Notes: generated by a model not told the origin, from the letters alone. Shown: positions 26,385 to 35,305, counted from the first letter of the stretch. The stretch: DNA of 64,000 nucleotides from a bacterium (GCA_024742665.1 JANSYA010000001.1:372001-436000); one strand, 5' to 3'. A program made the numbers and translations.

Positions 26385-27689
26385 CTATCGCACGCGCTTT
26401 TGTTCCGAGCGCGCAATAATTTGCTTCTGAATTTCCGAAGTGCCGCCGCCGATTTCGGCGAGCTTCACGTCGCGATACAGGCGACACACGCGATACTCCT
26501 CCATATAACCCGCGCCGCCGTGAACTTGCACGGCCAGGTTCGCGACTTCGCGAGCGTAGGTCGAAGCCAGCAGTTTGACTGACGCGGCCCGGGCCGTGAG
26601 ATCTACGGCCTGGCCGTTATGAGTGATCTTGCGTTTTTTCGGTTTCGCCTGATTCGCCGGTCTGGTCAAAGTCGTCGTCGTACTGCCGCCGCTTGCGCCG
26701 GTCGCGTTCTGTGATTCGTCGCCCGCGTCGGCCGGACTGTAGGCCTGGTCGAAGAGCCACGCTGTTTCGTATAAAAGCAATCGCGACGCTTCGTACTTCA
26801 TGGCCATGTCGGCGATCATAAAGGCGACGCTCTGATGTTTCGCGATGGGTCGGCCGAAAGCCTTGCGTTCTTTCGAAAATCGCCGGCTGTCCTGCAAACA
26901 CGCCGACATCACGCCCACGCTATAGGCCGCCAGGGCCAGGCGTTCTTTGTTGAAGGCTTCCATGGTCACGCGAAAGCCCTTGCCGGTATTGTCCCGACCG
27001 CCCAGCACCTGATCGCAGCTGATGCGCGCGTCTTCGAAAAAGATTTCGCCGGTCGGCGATCCGCGCAGGCCCATCTTCTTCATGGATTTGCCGAGAACGA
27101 CGCCTGGAATATTCGTGTCGACGATGAAATGCGTCAGGCCCAGATCGCGACCGTCGTGTCCGCGAGTGCGAGCGAGCACGATCGCCGCGTCGGCAATAGG
27201 CGCGTTCGTAATATAGGTCTTCTGGCCGTTTAAGACGTAGCTTTCGCCGTCTTCCGTTAAAGTGGCCGTCGTCGTAAGCCCCGACACGTCGGAGCCCGCG
27301 TGAGGTTCCGTCACCGCCAGGCAGCCGATCAGATCACCGCGAATGGTCGCGGGCAGGTATCGCTCTTTTTGTTCCGGTGTGCCGTGGGCGTCGATCGGGC
27401 CGCCGAACAGTCCGGCCGATGCGCCGACCGAAAAGAAGCTGGAGCCGCAAACTTCGGCGAGCACAATCTGGGCGAGAGTGGCCAGAGTGTACGTTGCTTC
27501 CTGGCCGCCGAAGCGCGCTTCGTGCAATAGGCCGTTGTAGCCGATGGCCCCGAGCTTGCGATAGTGTTCGCGCGGGAGCTCGCCGTTCTCGTCGGCGGCT
27601 TCTACGTGGGGCGCCAGTTCCTTTTCGCAGAATTTGCGAAAGTGATCGATGAATTCCTGTTCTTCTGCTGTGGGATCGAAATCTAACAT
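26385..27689 (-). CDS. Acyl-CoA dehydrogenase, helix-G Glu type, with an unusual loop insert
   Basis: About 434 residues from ATG 27689, which has GGAGG about 8 bases upstream; the frame reaches 27725. FAD-dependent acyl-CoA oxidation. CLAVTEPHAGSD, KTYITNA, KAFGRPIAKHQ and MEEYRVCRLYRD are the family motifs. The usual base position reads GGGTSEIQ (Gly), but FNKERLALAA supplies a Glu in helix G, as in isovaleryl- and long-chain-type enzymes. About 45 residues of Ser/Thr/Ala/Gly/Lys-rich sequence (ADAGDESQNATGASGGS and on) interrupt the C-terminal helical domain near residues 315-360, which is not typical of the family. Confidence 0.92.
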   Translation of the reverse strand: MLDFDPTAEEQEFIDHFRKFCEKELAPHVEAADENGELPREHYRKLGAIGYNGLLHEARFGGQEATYTLATLAQIVLAEVCGSSFFSVGASAGLFGGPIDAHGTPEQKERYLPATIRGDLIGCLAVTEPHAGSDVSGLTTTATLTEDGESYVLNGQKTYITNAPIADAAIVLARTRGHDGRDLGLTHFIVDTNIPGVVLGKSMKKMGLRGSPTGEIFFEDARISCDQVLGGRDNTGKGFRVTMEAFNKERLALAAYSVGVMSACLQDSRRFSKERKAFGRPIAKHQSVAFMIADMAMKYEASRLLLYETAWLFDQAYSPADAGDESQNATGASGGSTTTTLTRPANQAKPKKRKITHNGQAVDLTARAASVKLLASTYAREVANLAVQVHGGAGYMEEYRVCRLYRDVKLAEIGGGTSEIQKQIIARSEQKRVR

Positions 27690-27729
27690 TGCGTTTTCCT
27701 CCGGTTGCGCGCCTTCGCGCGGCATCGTG

Positions 27730-27787
27730 TATAATTCGCGGCGATGCTTGAACGCCTCATTTATAATTCGCGGCGATGATCGAACGC
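27730..27787. repeat. Two-copy 32-bp tandem repeat at the end of an acyl-CoA dehydrogenase gene
   Basis: TATAATTCGCGGCGATG followed by a near-identical tail occurs at 27730-27755 and 27762-27787, with 24 of 26 bases the same and a period of 32. The right copy encodes the C-terminus (RSIIAANYK) of the dehydrogenase ending at 27757; the left copy is noncoding. Confidence 0.85.
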
Positions 27788-28905
27788 ATGACTTCGTTCG
27801 TGCCGCCGCCGAGGGACGCGAGGCGCGCGTCGCGATAAAATCTTTCTACTGGATATTCGTGAATGAAACAGTAGCCGCCGTGAATTTGGCCTAACTCATA
27901 CGCCGCTTCCATTAAGGTTTCGGTCGTGTGCAGCTTGGCGATCGACGATTCATTCGGAGCAGGCTGGCCCTTATCCTTTTTCATGGCGCTGATATATAAA
28001 AGCAGGCGTGACGCGTCGATCTTCGAACGCACGCGCGCGATCTTATCCTGGATCGCCTGGAAATTGATGATCGGCTCGCCGAATTGCTCGCGATTTTTGG
28101 CGTAGCGAATCGATTCGTCGAGCATGCCGGAAATTCCGCCGAGACCGCTGGCCACCAGCACCGTGCGCTCCCATTCCAGGGTCGCCTTGCCGATGCGCAA
28201 GAATCCCGAGTTTTCTTTCGAGAGCAGATTCTCTTCGGGCACTTCCATGTCCTCGAAGATCAGTTCGCTGGTCGTCGAAGTGCGCATGCCCATCTTCTCT
28301 AATTTTTTGCCGGAGCTGAAGCCCTTGAATTCCTTCTCGACTATAAAAGCGGAAATACCCATCGGCCCCTTCGCTTTGTCCGTGACCGCCATGACGATAA
28401 ACACGTCGCCGATCGGGCCGTTTGTGATGAACATCTTCGAGCCGTTTAATACGTAGCGGTCGCCTTTTTTTTCGGCGCGGGTCATCATCGATCCCGCGGC
28501 GTCGCTGCCGGAACCGGGTTCGGTTAAACCCAGACCCGCCGTGAATTCGCCGGTCGCGAGTTTGGGAACATAGCGCTGCTTTTGTTCCTCAGTTCCGCAC
28601 AAAACAATCGGCATGCTGCCGATGATTGTATGCGCGCCCCAGGCGAGGGCCAGTCCGCCGTCGAAAGCGCCTTCGGAAAATTTTTCGGCGGCGTAGGTCG
28701 TGGTCAGACAGTCGGCGCCCTGTCCGCCGTACTCTTCGGGAAAACACAGGCCGAGCAAACCCATCTCGCCCATCTTGCGCCAGATCTCCGTCGACCATTC
28801 CTCTTTCGAGTCGCGCTCTTCGGCGCTCGGTTGCACATGTTCGATCGCGAACTGTTTGACCGCTTCGCCGAAATCAATCACGTCTTCAGGCAGTGCGAAA
28901 TTCAT
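27757..28905 (-). CDS. Acyl-CoA dehydrogenase, long-chain/isovaleryl-like
   Basis: 382 residues, normal family length. Motifs: GLGLTEPGSGSDA, KMFITNG, RTSTTSELIFEDMEVPEENL, REQFGEPIINFQAIQ and VERFYRDARLASLGGGTNEVM. Gly occupies the common catalytic-Glu site, while LEWERTVLVA gives the Glu in helix G expected for long-chain/isovaleryl-type enzymes. It transfers electrons to ETF. It is transcribed from the TetR gene towards the second dehydrogenase gene, separated by 67 bases, so an operon TetR-ACAD-ACAD is likely. The 3' end is duplicated just beyond the stop. Confidence 0.94.
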   Translation of the reverse strand: MNFALPEDVIDFGEAVKQFAIEHVQPSAEERDSKEEWSTEIWRKMGEMGLLGLCFPEEYGGQGADCLTTTYAAEKFSEGAFDGGLALAWGAHTIIGSMPIVLCGTEEQKQRYVPKLATGEFTAGLGLTEPGSGSDAAGSMMTRAEKKGDRYVLNGSKMFITNGPIGDVFIVMAVTDKAKGPMGISAFIVEKEFKGFSSGKKLEKMGMRTSTTSELIFEDMEVPEENLLSKENSGFLRIGKATLEWERTVLVASGLGGISGMLDESIRYAKNREQFGEPIINFQAIQDKIARVRSKIDASRLLLYISAMKKDKGQPAPNESSIAKLHTTETLMEAAYELGQIHGGYCFIHEYPVERFYRDARLASLGGGTNEVMRSIIAANYK

Positions 28906-29038
28906 AAGACCCTCTCTCCCGCGGACTCATCTGGTCCCGGGATGCACGCGTATCTTTCGTAACGATCGGCGAAGTCGTAAAGGACTTCGCGTTATTAAAT
29001 CAATCGTCGTCGATTTGTCGACGTCGGAGCCCTGGCTA

Positions 29039-29716
29039 TCACCTGGTGCCGAAGCTGCCGCCGTTAATAAACACGCGCATTTTCTTTTTGATAGATTTGA
29101 TCTGGCGCGAATCCGGCTTTCGTACGGGACTGAAGATCCCGGTCGAAAGCGAAGTCAAAACCATCTCGATGGAACCAAAAAAGGCGATCGACAGCAGCCG
29201 CGGATCGGCGTCGGCCGGGAGTTCGCCCCGGGCGATGCCGTCTTTGAAAATATTTTCGATCATCTGGATAATGCGCCGCGCGATTTCAATATTCGGCAGC
29301 GTTTCCAGATGGCGGGCCCGCACGATTTCCTGCACCAGCAGGCGAATGATATCCGGCCGCGCAATCAGCGTATCGAGCATATAGTCTGAGATCTCGGTCA
29401 GCTTTTCCGCCGTCTTCAGATCCGACTGCGCCGATATCTTCTGAATGCGTTTGCCGAAGCGATCCCACAGGCTCTCCAGAATATAAGACAGAATGTTCTG
29501 CTTGCTTCCGAAGTAGTGATACACCAGCCCGTAGGCGACCCCGGCGCGCTCGGCGATATCCGAGATGCGCGTGCTGTGATATCCCTTTTCAGACATCACG
29601 GCGATGGCCGCCGCCAGGATATCCGCCTGGCGTTCGACTTTCTGGCGGGAGCGCAGTCCCGCCGGCTGTTGCTTTGTGGTCGGTGTCGATTCCGCCATTT
29701 CTGATTCCTGCGCCAT
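29039..29716 (-). CDS. TetR family regulator of the fatty-acid module
   Basis: About 225 residues. The helix-turn-helix is clear: VERQADILAAAIAVMSEKGY, then TRISDIAERAGVAYGLVYHYFGSKQNIL. The C-terminal domain fits the TetR_C (FadR/AcrR-like) type with VQEIVRARHL. Several starts are possible: TTG 29743, ATG 29734, 29716 and 29698; the last has AGGA at a good distance. Palindromes containing TTGACA/TGTCAA lie over the probable promoter, suggesting autoregulation. The neighbours suggest an acyl-CoA ligand; this is inference. Confidence 0.9.
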   Translation of the reverse strand: MAQESEMAESTPTTKQQPAGLRSRQKVERQADILAAAIAVMSEKGYHSTRISDIAERAGVAYGLVYHYFGSKQNILSYILESLWDRFGKRIQKISAQSDLKTAEKLTEISDYMLDTLIARPDIIRLLVQEIVRARHLETLPNIEIARRIIQMIENIFKDGIARGELPADADPRLLSIAFFGSIEMVLTSLSTGIFSPVRKPDSRQIKSIKKKMRVFINGGSFGTR

Positions 29717-29727
29717 ATTTCGCTCTG

Positions 29728-29763
29728 TTGACATTTGTGTCAATGATTGATTTGTCAGTCAAT
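29728..29763. promoter_or_regulatory. Likely operator of the fatty-acid TetR regulator
   Basis: TTGACA-TTTG-TGTCAA (29728-29743) is a perfect palindrome with a 4-base centre, followed by ATTGA-TTTGTCAG-TCAAT (about 29746-29763). On the minus strand TTGACA itself could be the -35 box of the TetR gene, so bound repressor would block transcription. Confidence 0.6.
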
Positions 29764-29915
29764 ATCGCCACCCGGCAGAGGGAGGGATACAGACGGAATC
29801 GGGCCGGGGCCGCCTCAGTGCAATCAATGTCCGGCGCGTTGGCCGTTTTAGGACGTTTTGGGCTTTTTTGCTGGACTGCCGCCCCTGGTTTCCGCATTCG
29901 AATCGAACCAATCCT

Positions 29916-30239
29916 ATGCTCCATACAATTCCGGACGAAATCACCTACGATCAGGAAAACCTGACCATTCGCTGGAAGGACCAGCACAGCTGCAGCTACG
30001 AGCTGCTGAATCTGCGCAAGAACTGCCCCTGCGCCCACTGCCGGGGAGGGCACGGACCGGTCGCCGACCGGCAAACCGACCACATTACCGAAATTCGGCT
30101 GATTTCGTGGAAGAAGGTCGGTCGCTACGCGCTGTGCATCACCTGGTCGGACAACCATGACACGGGAATCTACACGTACGACGCCCTGCGCGAGTCCTGC
30201 GATGCGGGCGTGCCCTACGCGCCGCCCGGCGAACGCTGA
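29916..30239 (+). CDS. DUF971 family small protein
   Basis: 107 residues, matching the DUF971 / gamma-butyrobetaine-hydroxylase N-terminal-like domain: PDEITYDQENLTIRWKD, LRKNCPCAHCRG (Cys cluster that binds zinc in homologues), then WSDNHDTGIYTYDALRE. In bacteria this domain is often linked to iron-sulfur cluster or Mrp-type genes, but none is adjacent here. ATG 29916 was preferred to an upstream alternative start because it begins directly at the domain. Confidence 0.9.
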   Translation: MLHTIPDEITYDQENLTIRWKDQHSCSYELLNLRKNCPCAHCRGGHGPVADRQTDHITEIRLISWKKVGRYALCITWSDNHDTGIYTYDALRESCDAGVPYAPPGER

Positions 30240-30442
30240 GGCCCGGCTGGCGCGGAGTCGGGGCCGTTCCGCGGGCACCGTGCCGGCGCAGCGTCACCGC
30301 TGTAAAAAATCATAGTGGCTTGTAATATTAAACCCTGTTGACCCCGGGCTCCACTTTCATTTTCTTCACAATACTCACGCTATCGTTACGTTTTCGAAGC
30401 GATTCCGTAATAATTCTTCCGCGCGGGTTTCCGGAGCAACTG

Positions 30443-30694
30443 ATGCAAGCCATACGCAAGCAAGACGCTTTTCTATTTGGAATATTTCTATTTCTGGCGA
30501 TCGGAGTGACCCCGGTCCACGCCTACCTGGATCCGGGCACGGGATCTTTTATTCTGCAGATGATTCTGGGCGGCGTCGCCGGGGCGGCGCTGCTCCTGCG
30601 TGTGTACTGGCAGAAATTTCTGGCGCTCTTCGGCTCGCGTTCGGCGAGCGATTCGGAGCAGGCGAAAGGTGCCGGCGAAACCAGTGGCGAGTGA
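30443..30694 (+). CDS. YLDPGTGS-motif micro-membrane protein
   Basis: 83 residues; GGAG lies 6 bases before ATG 30443. There is one N-terminal hydrophobic segment (FLFGIFLFLAIGVTPVHA, perhaps a signal peptide), then YLDPGTGSFILQMI leading into a second hydrophobic segment and a basic turn (LRVYWQKFLALFG). Small proteins with YxDPGTGS followed by a membrane helix recur in bacteria, often near glycan or exopolysaccharide genes, and have no known function (recalled, not searched). The stop overlaps the start of the methyltransferase gene, indicating a translationally coupled cassette. Confidence 0.8.
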   Translation: MQAIRKQDAFLFGIFLFLAIGVTPVHAYLDPGTGSFILQMILGGVAGAALLLRVYWQKFLALFGSRSASDSEQAKGAGETSGE

Positions 30695-32243
30695 CGCCGC
30701 CGCCCGCCTCAAGACAGAGCCGGGTTCTTTCCGCGATCGCAACAGCCGGGTCGTCTATCAGGACGGCCGCATTCGCCGCGTCTTAAACGATCGCGCGCTG
30801 GGACACTGGCGCGCTCTGGCCGCTGCGCCGTTTTTCGAACGCCGCCAGGCGGACGGAAGCATTGTAGCGACCCGCGAACTGGAGAGCGACGCCGCCGGAG
30901 CTCCCGAGACCGGCGACGCGGAAGCCTGGGTCGCGCGCCTCGAACACGAAGCGATTCCGTTTTTATCGTACGCCTACGAGTGGCCCTTCTCGATGCTGAA
31001 AGACGCGGCGCTGCTGCATCTGGATCTGTTGAGCGACGCTCTCGACGCGGATTTGATTCTAAAGGACTCGACCCATTTCAATATTCAGTGGCGCGGCGCG
31101 CAGCCGGTATTCATCGACATTCCGTCTTTCGAAAGTCTCGGGGCCGGCGAAGCGTGGACCGGCTATCGGCAGTTCTGCTGCATGTTTTTGTATCCGCTCA
31201 TGCTCCAATCCTATAAGGATATTCCTTATCATGCCTGGCTGCGGGGATCGGTCGAAGGCATCGCGCCGGGAATTATGAATCAGCATATGTCCGCGCGGGA
31301 TTATTTGCGATCCGGCGTGCTGACTCACGTCTACTTGCAAAGCAGTCTGGAAAAACGTTATAGCGGCGGCTCGCAGAATCTACGCGGCGCTGTCGCCGAC
31401 GCTGGATTCCACAAAGAGATCATTCGCAATAACGTGCGCGGTCTGCGCAAGCTGGTGAACAAACTCAGCTGGGGTGACGGGCACTCCGAGTGGTCTCACT
31501 ATGCCACCCAGACCAGCTACGATTCCGATGAGACCGCGCGCAAGCAGGCCTTCGTCAAGCGGGCGGCGTCTTCGAAAGCGGACGGCTGGCGTCTCGCCTG
31601 GGATCTGGGAGCGAACACCGGCGTCTATTCGCGCATCGTAGCACAGCACGCGCAGTCGGTTCTGGCGATGGACGCGGACCACCTGGCCGTAGATCGCATG
31701 TACCGCCAGTTAAAGCAGGAGCGCGCAGACGCTTCGACTTCCGGCGCGAGTGTGAGCGGCAGCGAAAGCTCGAACGCGAACGCGAACGCGAACGCGAACG
31801 CGAATGCGAATGCGAATGCGAATGCGAATGTCGCCGCGAAGATTCTGCCCCTGGTCATGAATCTTGCCGATCCCACGCCGGCTCTCGGCTGGCGCGGAGC
31901 GGAGCGCAAGAATCTGGTCGACCGCGGCCGGCCGGAGCTGGTGCTCAGCCTGGCTTTGATTCATCACGTGGTGATCGCCGCGAATATTCCCGTCCGGGAG
32001 TTCATCGAATGGCTGGCGAGTCTGGGGGCGTCGATCGTGATCGAATTCGTTACTCGCGAAGACGAAATGGTGCAGCGTCTGCTGCGCAACAAAGTGGATC
32101 AATACTCCGACTATACTACCGATTATTTCGAGGCGTGCCTGGCGGAATATTTTCGCGTGCAGGAACGTGAAGAGTTGAAGGGCGGCCTGCGGATCATCTA
32201 TTTCGCGCATCCTCTGAAAAATCCGCCGGGGGCGGCGCAGTGA
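30684..32243 (+). CDS. NoeA-like class I SAM-dependent methyltransferase
   Basis: 519 residues from GTG 30684, overlapping the previous gene by 11 bases. The N-terminal half resembles NoeA-like proteins, with a phosphotransferase-like stretch (LKDSTHFNIQWRGAQPVFID, then IPSFESL). The methyltransferase part shows motif I WDLGANTGVYSRIVA, an acidic residue ending strand 2 (LAMDAD) and LSLALIHHVVIAANIP at motif IV. Between them lies an insert of Ala/Ser/Gly and ten Asn separated by Ala, coded by a six-base microsatellite. Substrate unknown; context suggests a surface glycan or lipid. The stop overlaps the next start (GTGA). Confidence 0.85.
   Translation: MASDAAARLKTEPGSFRDRNSRVVYQDGRIRRVLNDRALGHWRALAAAPFFERRQADGSIVATRELESDAAGAPETGDAEAWVARLEHEAIPFLSYAYEWPFSMLKDAALLHLDLLSDALDADLILKDSTHFNIQWRGAQPVFIDIPSFESLGAGEAWTGYRQFCCMFLYPLMLQSYKDIPYHAWLRGSVEGIAPGIMNQHMSARDYLRSGVLTHVYLQSSLEKRYSGGSQNLRGAVADAGFHKEIIRNNVRGLRKLVNKLSWGDGHSEWSHYATQTSYDSDETARKQAFVKRAASSKADGWRLAWDLGANTGVYSRIVAQHAQSVLAMDADHLAVDRMYRQLKQERADASTSGASVSGSESSNANANANANANANANANANVAAKILPLVMNLADPTPALGWRGAERKNLVDRGRPELVLSLALIHHVVIAANIPVREFIEWLASLGASIVIEFVTREDEMVQRLLRNKVDQYSDYTTDYFEACLAEYFRVQEREELKGGLRIIYFAHPLKNPPGAAQ
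31773..31829 (+). repeat. In-frame (GCGAAY)n hexanucleotide microsatellite
   Basis: AAC or AAT alternating with GCG gives ten Asn codons: the first five are AAC, the last five AAT. The 6-base unit keeps the frame, so slippage would change loop length by two residues per unit rather than switch the gene off. Confidence 0.95.
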
Positions 32244-34486
32244 AAACGAGCCCGCTTTTCGACGGACTGCATCTGGCACTGCTCGCGTCCCTGGCTTTCG
32301 CGCAGCCGCTGTACGATATTCTCGGCAAGCATCCGCAGTTCTTTTTGGTGCGTCAGCTGGCCGTGCCTGATTTGTTTCTGTTCTTAATCGTGCTCAGCGT
32401 ACTGATTCCGCTGCCGTTTTTTCTGGCGCCCTGGATTGTCGCGTTCGTCGAGAGAGTGACTCGAAGTTCGGAGGCGCGCGATTCCGGCGGCGAATCGCGA
32501 TTGCGTCGCGTCGTTTTTCTGAGCCTGGCGGGACTGCTGATCGTACTGATCGTTCTGCCTCTCGTTGACAAGATTCCGAATCTGCTGGGCTACGCGAAGC
32601 TGGGTCTGGCGCTGCTTCTGGGAACGGGCGGGGCGATCCTGCTCGGACGCTTTGCTATCCTGCGCAGTTTTTTGAGCTATCTTTCGCCGGCCATGCTGGT
32701 CTTTCCGCTGCTCTTCTGGATGACCTCGGCGGCCTACAGCATCGCCGCGGCTCAGAGCGGTTCGCGGGCGGTGGCGCCGCAAATCAGCGCAACGAATCCC
32801 GTTGTATTCGTAGTCCTCGACGAATTTCCGATGCTTTCATTGCTCGATGCGAATCGCGACATTGACCGAAAGCGTTTCCCGAATTTCGCGGCGCTCGCCG
32901 ACCAGGCGCACTGGTTTCGCGATGCGACGACGATCGAAAGCATCACCGCCACCGCCGTGCCGGCCATTATCACCGGCCGCTATTCGAAAACGACGGGGGT
33001 GGGGGTCGCTCTGTATTCCGAGGCGCCGGAAAATATCTTTTCCCTGCTTTCGCGGCAGTATGAGCTGCGCATCTTCGAAGTCGCCACGCGTCTCGCGCCG
33101 CCGGAACAGAGCCGCCAGGATTCCGAACTCGAACAGAGCTTCGGCGATCGTTTTACGGAACTCCTGGACGACACAGCCTTAGTTTACGTAAATCTGATCT
33201 TACCGAGCGGGATTCGCGTGCGCTATCCCGAGTTGAGCGCGGGGCTGATGGAGATCTTTATCCGCGCCGACGTGCAGCAGGGACAGATGAAAGCCGCCGC
33301 CAATCCCCTGGCGGCCATCGTGCAGAATTTCCAGGGCGCCTCGGCGGACGCTTTGAAGGAAATGCGCGAAGCCGGTATTCCCGACTGGCGGCTGTACCAG
33401 TATCGGCAGTTTTTGTCGGCGATAGACGATCGCCCCCGGAGCTTCTATTTCGTTCACAGTCTGTTTCCGCATATCCCCTTTCGCTTTTCGCATACGGGAA
33501 ATTATTATTCGAACGACGTCACGCTCGCCGGCTGGGATCCCGAGCAGGACGCCTGGCACGACGAAGAAGCCCCGGTGCTGCTCGCCTATCGCCGGCATCT
33601 CATGCAGGTCGCCTATACCGATCGCCTCTTCGGTCGATTGATCGCGCGCCTGAAAGCGGCCGGGATTTACGATGACGCGATCATTGTCGTTACGGCGGAT
33701 CACGGCATTAGCTTTCGTCCGGGCCGCAGCCGTCGCGATCCAGACGAAACGAATCACCACGAAATCGCCAACGTGCCGCTCTTGATCAAATTGCCCGGTC
33801 AGAAGCGGGGCCGAATCGACGACCGCCCCGTACAGACCATCGACATCGTGCCGTCGGTGGCGACCGCCCTGGGAATCGATATGCCCTGGGCTGTGGACGG
33901 CCGCAGCCTCTTTGAAGACGACGGCCAGGGCGGCTTTCGCGCGTCAGACGCTTATACTCAAGACGAAGCGGAAGCGGTCGGCGGCCCCGTCGTGCGTCGC
34001 ATCGGCCACGCGGAATTCACTACGACCTTCGCCGAGACGGGCGGGCCGGCTTTGCAGCGCCAACTGGAGCTTTTTGGAACCGGCGACAACGGCTTCGCTC
34101 TGAGGGGGCCCCACGACGAGCTCGTCGGTCAGCCCGTCTCCGGAATGACGGTCGTCGCCGAAACGAATCCGGAGTGCGCATTTCGACTGAAGGACGCCGC
34201 AAACTACGAGCGGGTGCGCCCGGCAAGCGGCGCGATTCCGGCATATATCACGGGCGGTCTGGGATGCATTCTGGAATGGAAGCAGGCGGCGATCGCGGTG
34301 AACGGCGTAGTTCAGGCGACGGTCGAGACTTTTCCGGGCTATGCGAAGCAGATGAGCGTGGCGGCCATGGTGCCCGAGCAGTCCTTTCGCGCAGGATTTA
34401 ATTCGGTCGAAGTCTACCTGATCGAGCCGACAGCAGCCGGCCAGGTGCAGCTAAGGCAGATTCGCCGGCCTGAGGCTTCTCCATAA
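32240..34486 (+). CDS. Membrane sulfatase/phosphotransferase (alkaline phosphatase superfamily)
   Basis: 748 residues. About five membrane segments fill the first 170 residues, followed by a periplasmic catalytic domain. The superfamily metal site shows VVFVVLDEFP (Asp about 192), a nucleophile candidate in TATAVPAIITG (Thr/Ser) and IVVTADHGISF (Asp-His about 487), plus HHEIANVPLLIKLPGQ. Such enzymes move phosphoethanolamine, phosphoglycerol or sulfate onto or off surface glycans and lipids. It starts with GTG overlapping the methyltransferase stop, completing a three-gene coupled cassette. Specificity cannot be told from sequence. Confidence 0.87.
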   Translation: MKTSPLFDGLHLALLASLAFAQPLYDILGKHPQFFLVRQLAVPDLFLFLIVLSVLIPLPFFLAPWIVAFVERVTRSSEARDSGGESRLRRVVFLSLAGLLIVLIVLPLVDKIPNLLGYAKLGLALLLGTGGAILLGRFAILRSFLSYLSPAMLVFPLLFWMTSAAYSIAAAQSGSRAVAPQISATNPVVFVVLDEFPMLSLLDANRDIDRKRFPNFAALADQAHWFRDATTIESITATAVPAIITGRYSKTTGVGVALYSEAPENIFSLLSRQYELRIFEVATRLAPPEQSRQDSELEQSFGDRFTELLDDTALVYVNLILPSGIRVRYPELSAGLMEIFIRADVQQGQMKAAANPLAAIVQNFQGASADALKEMREAGIPDWRLYQYRQFLSAIDDRPRSFYFVHSLFPHIPFRFSHTGNYYSNDVTLAGWDPEQDAWHDEEAPVLLAYRRHLMQVAYTDRLFGRLIARLKAAGIYDDAIIVVTADHGISFRPGRSRRDPDETNHHEIANVPLLIKLPGQKRGRIDDRPVQTIDIVPSVATALGIDMPWAVDGRSLFEDDGQGGFRASDAYTQDEAEAVGGPVVRRIGHAEFTTTFAETGGPALQRQLELFGTGDNGFALRGPHDELVGQPVSGMTVVAETNPECAFRLKDAANYERVRPASGAIPAYITGGLGCILEWKQAAIAVNGVVQATVETFPGYAKQMSVAAMVPEQSFRAGFNSVEVYLIEPTAAGQVQLRQIRRPEASP

Positions 34487-34609
34487 GAGAAGCCGAAAGA
34501 TATCTGGAAGCGGGGCTGAAAGATAGCCAGAGGCTGAATCGAAAAATTAGCCGGGGCAGCGCAAGCGCTTGCAGGAAGAGGGGAGCAGCAAAAGCCGAAA
34601 CGGCGGGTT
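34487..34609. other. Short intergenic region with a GCAAGCGCTTGC palindrome
   Basis: Between the sulfatase gene and tRNA-Arg. A 12-base palindrome sits at 34561-34572. No gene seen. Confidence 0.5.
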
Positions 34610-34686
34610 TGGTGCGCCCGGAAGGATTCGAACCTCCGACCCCCTGATTCGTAGTCAGGTGCTCTATCCAGCTGAGCTACGGGCGC
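34610..34686 (-). tRNA. tRNA-Arg (anticodon ACG)
   Basis: The minus strand gives the acceptor GCGCCCG paired with CGGGCGC, a D-arm around AGCTCAGCTGGATAGAGC, anticodon stem-loop CCTGA-CTACGAA-TCAGG with anticodon ACG, variable loop, and T-arm GGAGGTTCGAATCC. The discriminator is A and CCA is encoded (34612-34610). A34 would normally be edited to inosine by TadA to read CGU, CGC and CGA. Confidence 0.97.
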
Positions 34687-34805
34687 ACATACCGTTGCGT
34701 TAATTTGCTTAACGCACTTTAGGCTTGTATTTTTCAGGCCCCGGCCGGTCAATGATTATTTAGCCGGGCCGGCCGGAGCATCCGTTTCAAGCAATCCGGG
34801 GCGTC

Positions 34806-35279
34806 TCATCCAGCGGGCTCGGCCAGCACGTACTGGTATTTCGCCTGAGCCGCGCGTTTATTGGCGGCGTTATAGAAATCGCATACGAAATTCAGGCGCT
34901 TGCCTGCTTTCGAAGTCAGTCGCGCGACGGCCCGCACCGTGTCTTCGCGAATGGGACGCAGATAGCGAATCGAAGCGTTGATGGTCAGCATGCGTTCGGT
35001 CTCTTTCTCCACGTGATACATGCACATCAGGGCGGTCATGGTGTCGCCGACGGTGAAATAGCAGCCGCCATGCATGAAGCCGTGGAGCGCGCGATTGGAT
35101 TGCGCATAGGGAATGTCGGCTTCGGCTTTCTCGCCTTCCAGGCTGCGGAGCTCCATGGCGGTCGCGCCGGGATGACACTGACTCAGCAGGTGCTGGGCCT
35201 GCTCCAGGTCGGAGGCCGTGTCTTTGAATTCGAATAAATCCTCGGGAACGATGCTGCGGATCATATCGTATGCGTTCAT
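34806..35279 (-). CDS. PaaI-like hotdog thioesterase
   Basis: 157 residues from ATG 35279, which has GGAG 7 bases upstream. Hotdog pattern: NRALHGFMHGGCYFTVGDTM carries the intact HGG motif and the Asp on the central helix, followed by TINASIRYLRPIREDTVRAV. Acyl-CoA thioester hydrolysis is expected. Divergent from a TetR gene with palindromes between them, repeating the TetR/thioesterase pairing seen at 8760-10145, though here His is kept in HGG. Confidence 0.88.
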   Translation of the reverse strand: MNAYDMIRSIVPEDLFEFKDTASDLEQAQHLLSQCHPGATAMELRSLEGEKAEADIPYAQSNRALHGFMHGGCYFTVGDTMTALMCMYHVEKETERMLTINASIRYLRPIREDTVRAVARLTSKAGKRLNFVCDFYNAANKRAAQAKYQYVLAEPAG

Positions 35280-35305
35280 TGCTTGCTCCATTCCGGCGAT
35301 ATTCG

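Noticed and set aside
34561-34572. GCAAGCGCTTGC palindrome as an operator
   Set aside because: No promoter nearby and a 12-base palindrome can occur by chance; noted only in passing.
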